In this document: positions 56,391 through 64,000 of the stretch, piece after piece
How positions within the stretch are numbered: the first letter of the stretch is position 1
Layout of the letters: each line of letters begins with the position of its first letter
DNA from: Victivallis vadensis
Lineage (GTDB): Bacteria > Verrucomicrobiota > Lentisphaeria > Victivallales > Victivallaceae
Reading direction: 5' to 3'
Assembly: GCF_003096415.1 (NCBI RefSeq)
Contig: NZ_QEKH01000021.1
Span: 26,163 to 90,162 of the forward strand
Length of the DNA stretch: 64,000 bases
Made by a program: the position numbers and the translations under genes
Notes under the pieces: generated by a model
What the model saw: the letters and a program-made list of their open reading frames with translations, nothing else
What the model was told of the DNA's origin: nothing
Database searches by the model: none

Positions 56391-59300
56391 ATGAGAGTTA
56401 AACAATTATTCTCAGGACTTGCGGCGGCAGTTGCCGTCTCGCTGTCAGCGGCCGAATGCCTCACCAGCAATTCCCTGAATTGGACCTCTTTCGCCAATCA
56501 ATGCAATGGAAGTGCGGTGAAAACCGCGGACGGCGGCTACGAGATGTCAAAAGCGTCCGGCGGTGACGCCGTTTATCTCTACAACAAGGATAGTTATCCG
56601 GTCGAGCAGGGCAAAACTTACCGGGTGTCGATAAAACTCGGACAGTGCGACTCCAGACTGAAGCCGGAAGTAATGATCACTTTCCCCGGAAACCAAGACA
56701 GAAAACCCGCGTCGTATTCCGTTCTGTTCAAAAACAACGCGGCGGAGGCATATTTTACCGCGCAGCCCGGAGACAAGGGAATCCGGATTCACCTGATCGC
56801 CAAGGGGAACGGCAAAGCGAAAGTGGATTCCGTACTTGTGACCGAAGCCAAGACCCTCCCGTCCCCCCGCACCGAAGTTGCATCTGATAACGGCAACCTG
56901 TTGGATAACGATCTTCTGGACTGGACCTATCTGGCCAACAAATGCAAAGGCGTCGCGAAAAAGAATGCAAATGGAAGTTACGAAGTAACAAAGGAATCCG
57001 GGGGCGACGCCCTTTACTTTTACAATAAGAACAACTATCCGGTCAAGCCGGGTAAAACCTACCGGGTTTCCATAAAACTGGCGCGATATGACGCTACCCT
57101 GAATTCCATACTGATGATCAGCTTTCCCGACAACAAGGGCAGGAATCCAGCTTCGTATACCGCTCTGCTCAGAAACGGCGAGGCGGAGACAATTTTTACC
57201 GCCCAACCCGGAGATCAGGGAATCCGGATTCATCTGGTAGTCGACGAAGACGGAACAGCGGAAGTTGCTTCGGTTGTGCTGAAAGAGTTGGTCCCGCTCT
57301 CTTCCTCGCCGGTCGATATATCCAACGCTGTCAACATGGGGTTTAAAGACGAGATTGCCAATGACAGGAAAGGCGGCTGGACAGATCAGGGATCCGATAA
57401 TGACCTTCGTATTTTCAAACCGGGGAAGAGGAGTTTTTCCGGTGTGATGTTCGATATCCTTGATGAGACAAAGAACAACGGTAAAGCCTGCATCGCTCTG
57501 GCCGGAAAAGCACAGGAGTGGTTGCCGGAGTCTGTTTCGGTTAAGGCCGATGGCGCGTGGACAAGTCTTTTTCTTTTGCATGCGCTTGCGTGGGGCGAGT
57601 CAGCCCCGGGCGGGATTACCGTTGCATATAAAGACGGCAGCAAGCAGGAGATTCCCGTTACCTCGGCGGATGTAGGAAATTGGTGGGGGCCTTGTGCCGG
57701 GACAAATTCCGTTGTCGCGTGGAGCGCGGATAACAACGCGGCGTATGTCGGGCTTTATCTCACGCAATATAAAATTCAGGACAAGCCGTTGGCTTCCATA
57801 ACGCTTCACAGCAATTGCGGGCCGGTCTGGCTGATCGCAGGGCTCTCGCTGGCAAAAGGCGATTATCTTATCCCGAAAAATGTTGAAACGGTTATTTTTG
57901 AAAACAAAGAGTGGAAACGACTGGAGCTGAAACAGGATATTCAAAAGGGAAGCGTGCTGGATTTTTCCGCTCTCCAGGATGCTCCTGCCGGAAAGTACGG
58001 GCGTGTAATTGTAAACGAGAGCGGAAAATTCGCTTTTGAAACAACCCCGCAGAAGGCGGAGCGGTTTTATGGCACGAACCTGAACGGGATCATCTATATT
58101 GATAAAACATGGTGCAAGCGGATAGCGGAACGTCTTGCCATGTCCGGCTATAATTCCGTCAGAATTCATCATTATGACGGCGACCTCCTAAAAAAAGACA
58201 GAAAAGGGATTGTGTTCGACCCTGAAAAAGTTGATCTGTTTGACTATTTTATTTTCTGTCTTAAGGAGAAAGGGATTTACGTGACGATTGATCTTTATGT
58301 CAGCCGTCAGCTTGTTCCCGGTGAACTTTCCGATCTTCCCGAATTCTCCGGACTGGACGGATACAAGGGGCTTGTGTTTCTTCTTCCGTCGGCGATGGAT
58401 AATTGGAAAGATTTTACCCGGCAGTTTCTCACTCATGTCAATCCGTATACGAAGCTGGCGCTCAAGGATGATCCGGTTTTGATAACGCTTTCATTGATCA
58501 ATGAAGATACCATTTTTGACATGTCCCAAAACCAGCGCACGTCGGCGCTTTTCCGCAAACGTTATGATTCGTGGCTTCAGAAGAAGGGGATTTCTCCTGA
58601 CAAGGCGGACAATTCCACATGGAACGAATTTCTTTCCGAACTTTACAGCAGGGGATTTCGTGAGATGAAAACGTTTGTCCGTTCCCTTGGCTGTAAAACG
58701 CCGATCACTGACCAGAATATGGCCCAGAATATCCCTTTGACTCTTTTGCGGTCGCAATACGATTATGTTGATATCCATGCATACTGGGATCATCCCCGCA
58801 TGGAGGAATGGGCGCTTCCGTTTGGAATTGCGGGGAAAAGCTTTATCACGACCGGGCCCGACTGGTTGGTTACGGTTATGTCCGGCCGTATCCTGGGTAA
58901 GCCATTTGTCATTACGGAATTCGATTTCGCTTCACCGAATCCTTTCCGTGCCGAGTCCGGTCCGCTGATGGGAGCCTACGCCTCCCTGCAGGATTGGGAC
59001 GCGCTTTACCGGTTTGCCTACGCGCATCACACTTCTCATATCTTAGGAAATGGTCACATTCACGTCAATGCCTGTTGGGATATCTCCGTTGATCCGGTCA
59101 AAGCGCTTTCCGACCGAATCGGAATTCTTCTTTTTCAGCGCGGAGACGTTTCGCCCGCCCGCAAGTGCATTCCTACCATTGTCTGCAATGACCTTGCCGG
59201 AAACGAGGTAAACCGACCTGATGGATGGGATATAAAACAACTGGCGTTTGTCTGTAAAATAGGCATGGCCATTGTTGACAAAAAATGCCAATTTGTGAGC

Positions 59301-59951
59301 CCGGACGTTTTTCCGAAAGATGCGATTGCCGTCAATTGCATTCAATCGGCGATGTCCGCACATGGGTGGGGTCGCCCTAATCTTTCCGCCGATAACGCTT
59401 CACCGTCCGGAATTTTGAAAAACTGTCTTCCGCAAAACATTGCGGAAGGGCTTGAACACGGATTATTGATCAGTACAACCAATGAATTGGAGCGGAATAG
59501 AATTGCCGGCACGTTCAAAGCGATAACCCCCCGGAGCGAAACGTTGATTGTTCCCGCAGGAACGGCGCTTTCCGGAAAACGTTTTTCTGTTGAAGGCAAT
59601 ACCGAATGGGCTGTTTTCTGTGCCGCATCCGTTGACGGGAAGTCATTGGCAGAAAGCCGGCGGATTCTTGTGCTGCATCTCACAAACGGTCTGTATTCAG
59701 GGACGAAGTTTGCAAATTCCCAAATGACGCGGCTGCTTGATTGGGGGCATTATCCCTGTCTTGTCCGGACCGGCAGCGCCTTGCTTACTCTCCGGGGCGC
59801 ATACACGGGATATAAACTGTATGGAGTGGATCTTTCCGGAAAACGCATAAAGGAAATCCCATTAAAATGTACGGATGCGGCCCTCTCCTTCATTGCCTCA
59901 ATCTCATCCGGACCCGACACGATTCTGGCATATGAACTAGTCAAGGAATAA
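56391..59951 (+). CDS. secreted clan GH-A (GH5-like) glycosidase with tandem CBM-like domains
   Basis: 1186 residues with signal peptide MRVKQLFSGLAAAVAVSLSA. Two homologous jelly-roll modules, about 20-150 and 165-300 (SGGDAVYLYNKDSYPVEQGK and SGGDALYFYNKNNYPVKPGK), are carbohydrate-binding in style. A third beta-domain (about 310-520) follows. The barrel (about 560-900) has SGYNSVRIHHYDGD, INEDTIF near 704 for the acid/base Glu and FVITEFDFASP near 842 for the nucleophile. A beta-domain closes it. AAAGGA precedes the ATG. Codons are richer in A/T than in the neighbouring glycosidase genes, a sign of possible transfer. Confidence 0.78.
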   Translation: MRVKQLFSGLAAAVAVSLSAAECLTSNSLNWTSFANQCNGSAVKTADGGYEMSKASGGDAVYLYNKDSYPVEQGKTYRVSIKLGQCDSRLKPEVMITFPGNQDRKPASYSVLFKNNAAEAYFTAQPGDKGIRIHLIAKGNGKAKVDSVLVTEAKTLPSPRTEVASDNGNLLDNDLLDWTYLANKCKGVAKKNANGSYEVTKESGGDALYFYNKNNYPVKPGKTYRVSIKLARYDATLNSILMISFPDNKGRNPASYTALLRNGEAETIFTAQPGDQGIRIHLVVDEDGTAEVASVVLKELVPLSSSPVDISNAVNMGFKDEIANDRKGGWTDQGSDNDLRIFKPGKRSFSGVMFDILDETKNNGKACIALAGKAQEWLPESVSVKADGAWTSLFLLHALAWGESAPGGITVAYKDGSKQEIPVTSADVGNWWGPCAGTNSVVAWSADNNAAYVGLYLTQYKIQDKPLASITLHSNCGPVWLIAGLSLAKGDYLIPKNVETVIFENKEWKRLELKQDIQKGSVLDFSALQDAPAGKYGRVIVNESGKFAFETTPQKAERFYGTNLNGIIYIDKTWCKRIAERLAMSGYNSVRIHHYDGDLLKKDRKGIVFDPEKVDLFDYFIFCLKEKGIYVTIDLYVSRQLVPGELSDLPEFSGLDGYKGLVFLLPSAMDNWKDFTRQFLTHVNPYTKLALKDDPVLITLSLINEDTIFDMSQNQRTSALFRKRYDSWLQKKGISPDKADNSTWNEFLSELYSRGFREMKTFVRSLGCKTPITDQNMAQNIPLTLLRSQYDYVDIHAYWDHPRMEEWALPFGIAGKSFITTGPDWLVTVMSGRILGKPFVITEFDFASPNPFRAESGPLMGAYASLQDWDALYRFAYAHHTSHILGNGHIHVNACWDISVDPVKALSDRIGILLFQRGDVSPARKCIPTIVCNDLAGNEVNRPDGWDIKQLAFVCKIGMAIVDKKCQFVSPDVFPKDAIAVNCIQSAMSAHGWGRPNLSADNASPSGILKNCLPQNIAEGLEHGLLISTTNELERNRIAGTFKAITPRSETLIVPAGTALSGKRFSVEGNTEWAVFCAASVDGKSLAESRRILVLHLTNGLYSGTKFANSQMTRLLDWGHYPCLVRTGSALLTLRGAYTGYKLYGVDLSGKRIKEIPLKCTDAALSFIASISSGPDTILAYELVKE

Positions 59952-60005
59952 AGTCACCTGAAATTCTGATGCGTTTTCAAGCAGCCGACACCGATCGGAA
60001 AAGGC

Positions 60006-60038
60006 TTCCCGCCCCGAAGAAGATATTCCGGGCGGGAA
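60006..60038 (+). terminator. possible terminator hairpin after the GH5-like gene
   Basis: TTCCCGCCC/GGGCGGGAA (9 bp, 15-nt loop) lies 55 nt after the stop but lacks a T-run. The gap 59952-60237 shows nothing else. Confidence 0.4.
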
Positions 60039-60237
60039 AGCAATCCAATTATTGCTGTCCGCAGAATCGGGAAAGTCTGATTCTCTGGGACTGATCGGAA
60101 TTTTGATTCTCAGCATTGAGGATAAGACAGACTGAAAATGATTCAAAAATCAAGAAAACGGCTGAAATCCGCCCGAACAATAAGGATGCGAAGATTCCAG
60201 TAATCTTCTCTCAAATTCAAGAAAGAGTGAGTGTATT

Positions 60238-60909
60238 ATGAAGATTCAGAATGGCCAGCGGCTGGTGTTTATCGGAGACTCAGTAACGGATATGGGACGT
60301 ACACGCAATGGCGACGCCCCTTCGGAAGGCCTGTTCGAGCCGCTCGGCAAAGGATATCCCCATATCGTTTCGGGGCTGCTCAACGCGGTGTATCCGGAAC
60401 GGCGAGTCCGCATCACCAATGTGGCTAACGGCGGCAACAACGTACGCGACCTCAAAGCCCGCTGGCAGCGCGATGTGATCGACCTTGCCCCGGACTGGCT
60501 TTCCATTCTGATCGGCTTCAACGATGTCTGGCGGCAATTCGATTCTCCACAGTTTCCCGAACAGGCCGTTCCGCCGGAAGAATACGAAAACACCCTCCGG
60601 GAGCTGGTCGTATCAACCCAGCCCCGGCTGTCCGGCGGGCTGGTCCTGATGGCCCCGTATTTCATCGAACCGAATTCTTCCGATGCCATGCGCAAACGCA
60701 TGGACGAATACGGCGCGGCCTGCGCAAAAATCGCAGCGGAAACCGGTGTGCTGTTCGTCGATCTGCAGGCGGTGTTCGATAAGGTGCTGAAGCATTGCTA
60801 TTCCTGTTATATTTCCTGGGACCGGGTGCATCCGAATGTCTATGGTTCGACCATCATCGCGCGCGCATTCCTGCGAGCGGTAGAATTCGACTACAATCAC
60901 GAACTGTAA
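60238..60909 (+). CDS. SGNH/GDSL-type esterase
   Basis: 223 residues, cytoplasmic by sequence. All four blocks are present: block I LVFIGDSVTDMG with nucleophile Ser15, the Gly/Asn of ANGGNNVRDL, LIGFNDVWR, and the Asp-His pair in SWDRVHPNVYG. This type often removes acetyl groups from sugars. A weak AAGAAAGAG lies before the ATG. It is followed after 19 nt by the GH38 mannosidase, so the pair may deacetylate and then trim a mannosylated glycan. Confidence 0.88.
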   Translation: MKIQNGQRLVFIGDSVTDMGRTRNGDAPSEGLFEPLGKGYPHIVSGLLNAVYPERRVRITNVANGGNNVRDLKARWQRDVIDLAPDWLSILIGFNDVWRQFDSPQFPEQAVPPEEYENTLRELVVSTQPRLSGGLVLMAPYFIEPNSSDAMRKRMDEYGAACAKIAAETGVLFVDLQAVFDKVLKHCYSCYISWDRVHPNVYGSTIIARAFLRAVEFDYNHEL

Positions 60910-60928
60910 AAAAACAGGAGAGTTTCAT

Positions 60929-63220
60929 ATGGCGGCAAAACAAATCTATGCGATCGGGAACTCCCATCTGGACCCGATCTGGCTGTGGCCCCGCGCCTCG
61001 GGAAGAAGCAGTATGCTCAACACGGTCCGTTCGGTGGTGAAGCTGATGGAGAAGTTCCCGGACTTCAAGTTCAGTTGCTCCTCCGCGGACCTCTACCGCT
61101 GGTGCGAGGAGCGTGACCCCGGGCTTTTCCGCCGGGTCGTCGAACTGGTCCGCGAGGGGCGGTGGGAGCCGGTCGGCGGCTGGGAGGTCCAGTCCGACGC
61201 GGTGATCACCCGGCTGCCGATCCTTTTGAAGCAGGCCGAGATCGGGCAGGAATATTTCCGCACCCGGTTCGGCGCGGCGGCGTCGATCGCCTATAATGTT
61301 GACACGTTCGGCCACACCGCCATGCTGCCGGCGATCCTCCGCCAGCATGATTTCACGGCCTATGTCTACGGACGCGGGCAGGAGCATTTGCCTTCGGTCT
61401 TCCGCTGGATCGCCGCCGATGGCTCCGAAGTCGTAGCTCACCATGCCCGTGACGGTTACGGCACCCCGCAGGCAATGAGTCGGGAACAGTTCTTCGACCG
61501 CATCCGTGATCACCATGAACACGGCGACGAGTTTCAGACCTTCTTCTACGGCATCGGCGACCATGGCGGCGGCGTCTACGCCAGGCATCTGGAATGGCTG
61601 AACGAGGCGCGGCAGGAATTCCCGATCCGCTTCGCGACGCTCGCGGAGTTCTTCGCCGACCTGAAAGAGCGGAAGGTCGAACTGCCCGAATTTCGCGGCG
61701 AGATCGCACCGGCGGCGCGCGGCATTTACTCGGCTTGCCGTCCAGTGAAGGAGGCGGCGGCGCGCACCGTCCGCCATCTGCTCAAAGCCGAACGGCTCGG
61801 AGCTCCCGCCGAAACGCTGGCAAGGCCGTGGCGCGAAGCGGCGTTCGCCCATTTTCACGACATCATGCCCGGTTCCTCCATCCGCAAAGCGCTGGCGGAG
61901 GATGTGACTTCGCTGCTCGGCGCGGCGGACTTCGCCGCCACCGAATACATGGATGAGGAGCTGGCTGCGTCGGAGAGCGCGGCCGACCTCAATTTCATCA
62001 CCGAAGGGGGATTTCAGGTGTGGTCTCCCCATCCGTTCCCGGTGGTTGCGCCGGTCGCGATGGATGCGTTCAGCGACCCCAACGCAGTCGGGGAGCCCTT
62101 CTCCTCGCTGATCGACCGCGACGGCAATTGTTATCCGCTGCAACTGCTGCCGGGGACCACCAGCTACGGGCCCTGTCTTTCGCCGTGGGGACGGCTGACC
62201 GCGGTGTTGTCGCTGGGCGCCTCTCAGGAACAATTCTACGCATTCAGCCGCCGCAAGGCGGAACCGCTGGAGAATCTGGGGTTTGCGAAGCAGCGCGAAC
62301 TCCTCGCCAGGCTCCGCTTCCCGGTGCTGCCCGACCGCAACGGCGTGTGGGGGTTCACGATGACCCCTTACGGCGTCGCGTCGGAATACGCGGAATGCAC
62401 CGGCATCCACGAGTTCGCCGATGGTCCGGTCTGCAGCATTCTCGCGGCGACCTATCGCTATCGGGAGTCGTCCGTCCATCTGGAGCTGACCGCCTATCGC
62501 GGCATCGCCGAGGTGGGGGTGCGCCTCGCGGTCAACTGGCACGAGCGTTTTACCTGTCTCAAGCTCGGGATTCAACTCGCCGCCCAGCCCGATTTCCTGC
62601 TCACCGGCAACGCCGGGGGAATCACCGAACGCTACCGCTGGAGTTGCGACTATGCGCTTCGCAATGTAAACGGAGCGTGGATGCGTACTCCTGCGGACTC
62701 GCCCGAGTACGCATTCACCGATTTCTGTCAGCTCCATTCGGGGAGCGAGGCGGTCACGGTCTATGCGCCCGACCTCTACAGCTGCAACCTCTCCGACGGA
62801 ATGCTCGGCGTAACGCTTCTGCGCCCCTCGCGTTATGCGGACTTTGTGAGCTTTCCATCATTCGAACGGGAAGGGTGGATGGATCTTGGCTTCTCTTACT
62901 TTTCACTCTGGATCGACAGCGATCCGGCGGTCGTCCCGGAAATGCTGCCGCGCCGCGCGTCGGTGCGGCTGCTGACCCCCGAGGTGCGCGAGATCACCGG
63001 CCACGCGCCGTCGGAGTTTGCGAACCCTCATGCGCGCCCCCCTCTGCCCGAACTGTCCGGCGAATTGGTCGCCGAGAGCTTTTCTCAAGAAGGAACGACC
63101 GTCTGGAACCCCTCCGGAGAACCGGCGCATTGTCGCTATGCGAACGAGGAGATTGTTCTCAAGCCCCATGAGATCCGCATGATTTCATCCGGAAATATCG
63201 GCAAACCTCAGGGTAATTAG
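60929..63220 (+). CDS. GH38 alpha-mannosidase
   Basis: 763 residues, no signal peptide. YAIGNSHLDPIWLWP (residues 7-21) carries zinc ligands His13 and Asp15. SIAYNVDTFGHTAMLPAIL carries nucleophile Asp125, and AFAHFHDIMPGSSIRKAL is the helical-domain motif. The C-terminal half is beta-rich as in family 38. It belongs to a different branch from the 47511 enzyme (HLDPIWLW against HTHWDREWY). AGGAG lies upstream of the ATG. It is followed by the damaged lyxose/mannose isomerase gene. Confidence 0.9.
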   Translation: MAAKQIYAIGNSHLDPIWLWPRASGRSSMLNTVRSVVKLMEKFPDFKFSCSSADLYRWCEERDPGLFRRVVELVREGRWEPVGGWEVQSDAVITRLPILLKQAEIGQEYFRTRFGAAASIAYNVDTFGHTAMLPAILRQHDFTAYVYGRGQEHLPSVFRWIAADGSEVVAHHARDGYGTPQAMSREQFFDRIRDHHEHGDEFQTFFYGIGDHGGGVYARHLEWLNEARQEFPIRFATLAEFFADLKERKVELPEFRGEIAPAARGIYSACRPVKEAAARTVRHLLKAERLGAPAETLARPWREAAFAHFHDIMPGSSIRKALAEDVTSLLGAADFAATEYMDEELAASESAADLNFITEGGFQVWSPHPFPVVAPVAMDAFSDPNAVGEPFSSLIDRDGNCYPLQLLPGTTSYGPCLSPWGRLTAVLSLGASQEQFYAFSRRKAEPLENLGFAKQRELLARLRFPVLPDRNGVWGFTMTPYGVASEYAECTGIHEFADGPVCSILAATYRYRESSVHLELTAYRGIAEVGVRLAVNWHERFTCLKLGIQLAAQPDFLLTGNAGGITERYRWSCDYALRNVNGAWMRTPADSPEYAFTDFCQLHSGSEAVTVYAPDLYSCNLSDGMLGVTLLRPSRYADFVSFPSFEREGWMDLGFSYFSLWIDSDPAVVPEMLPRRASVRLLTPEVREITGHAPSEFANPHARPPLPELSGELVAESFSQEGTTVWNPSGEPAHCRYANEEIVLKPHEIRMISSGNIGKPQGN

Positions 63221-63268
63221 ACCGAAAGCAATGAATCGCGTAATCCGATCATAGAAAGACAATTTTTC

Positions 63269-63953
63269 ATGAAACGTTCGGAATTGAATGGCTGGATCGA
63301 CGAGGCCCTGGCTTTTTCGACTCGTTCCATTTTCTTGTGCCCGCGTGGGCGCGCTGGTCCCCCGGCCAGTGGAACCGGGCCGGCGGCGTCCCCGATGAAA
63401 TCCGCGATTGCCAGCTTGGGTGGGACATCACCACCTTCGGGAGCGGCGACTTCAAAAAGATGGGGCTGATCCTGCTCACCACCCGGAACGGACTGCTCGT
63501 CTCCGCCCCCGGAAAAAATTATCCGAAACCCTACGCCGAAAAGATCATGATGGTCCGCGACGGGCAGGTCACTCCGCGCCACTTCCACATGCAGAAGCAG
63601 GAGGATATCATCAACCGCGGCGGAGGCAACCTGGTGATCGAACTCTGGCCGGCCGATCCGGCAAAGAAGCGGCTTCTGGACATGGAGTTCACCGTCCCGG
63701 TGGACGCTTTCCCGCGCAAACTTCAGCCGGGGGGCAAGGTGGTGCTCTCCCCCGGAGAAAGCGTTTGCCTCAGCCCCTGCCAGCCCATCTCTTCTACGGT
63801 GACGGCGACGTGATGGTCGGCGAAGTCTCGCGGGTCAACGACGACTTCACGGACAACTGTTTCGTTGACGGCATGCCCCGCTTCGATCAGATTGAGGAGG
63901 ACGAACCCGCCCGCTATCTGCTCGGCATCGACTACAGGCCGAAGATAAAATAA
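63269..63953 (+). pseudogene. D-lyxose/mannose isomerase broken by two frameshifts
   Basis: Three frames together give a D-lyxose ketol-isomerase, a cupin enzyme that also converts mannose to fructose. Frame 1 gives MKRSELNGWIDEALAF. Frame 2 runs from VPAWARWSPGQWN through LGWDITTFGSGDF, YAEKIMMV, PRHFHMQKQEDIINRGGGN (metal His and Glu) to PGESVCLSPCQP. Frame 3 runs LFYGDGDVMVGEVS to IEEDEPARYLL. Adding one T near 63312-63316 and one C near 63783-63785 would restore a single frame of about 228 codons. Both losses lie in short homopolymers, so sequencing error is possible. Only 47 bp of non-coding sequence remain to the window end. Confidence 0.85.
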
Positions 63954-64000
63954 AGCTCCTCAACCCAAGGGTCAATACTGTTCATTTAGCAACCTGAAAG

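Overview
The window looks like a chromosome segment from a Lentisphaerota bacterium, probably Victivallis-like. The grounds are the repeated pairing of prepilin-like proteins ([17 protein letters not shown] head, H-x9-DG tail) with glycosidases, GC-rich genes, a tiny symporter accessory protein and an alpha-operon without rpsD. The assignment is inference; no rRNA or marker tree was available.

Layout. 1-6993 (minus) is the 5' part of a giant surface-type protein: beta-helix-like head, fibronectin III domains, then 142-residue repeats. 7461-9730 (plus) holds an MFS exporter and a lone DppB-type permease, followed by a hairpin array. 10156-16152 (minus) is a GntR/LacI-type regulator, a prepilin-like protein and a large clan-A glycosidase. 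16382-22861 (minus) carries tRNA-Lys, rpmB, a symporter with its small partner, ileS and apbE. 23193-24275 is an OYE-family reductase. 24321-25156 is a tandem repeat joined to a candidate structured RNA. 25282-28057 (minus) is rpmJ-rpsM-rpsK-rpoA-rplQ. 28413-33775 (minus) is prepilin, FG-GAP protein and SSS symporter. 33923-40169 (plus) has an AraC regulator, a PurF-like protein lacking the usual nucleophile cysteine, speE, a giant inverted repeat and an S41 peptidase.

40321-63953 is a glycan-use region: regulator, prepilin, six-hairpin glycosidase and GH42-like enzyme (plus); GH38 mannosidase with its regulator (minus); a decayed A/T-rich island with truncated prepilin and gcvH relics; AraC with divergent GH29 fucosidase, prepilin and a GH5-like enzyme; then SGNH esterase, a second GH38 and a D-lyxose isomerase broken by two frameshifts. 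Fucose, mannose and beta-galactoside chemistry suggests host or plant glycans.

Two themes stand out. All four intact prepilin-like genes abut or overlap genes for glycosidases or secreted proteins, suggesting a pseudopilin-linked glycan system. Separately, the intergenic spaces carry a family of structured repeats. Two ~390-435-nt copies (24722-25156 and 50591-50977) show compensatory base changes, the mark of a conserved RNA, and 37284-38089 is a giant imperfect palindrome built from two inverted copies of a related element.
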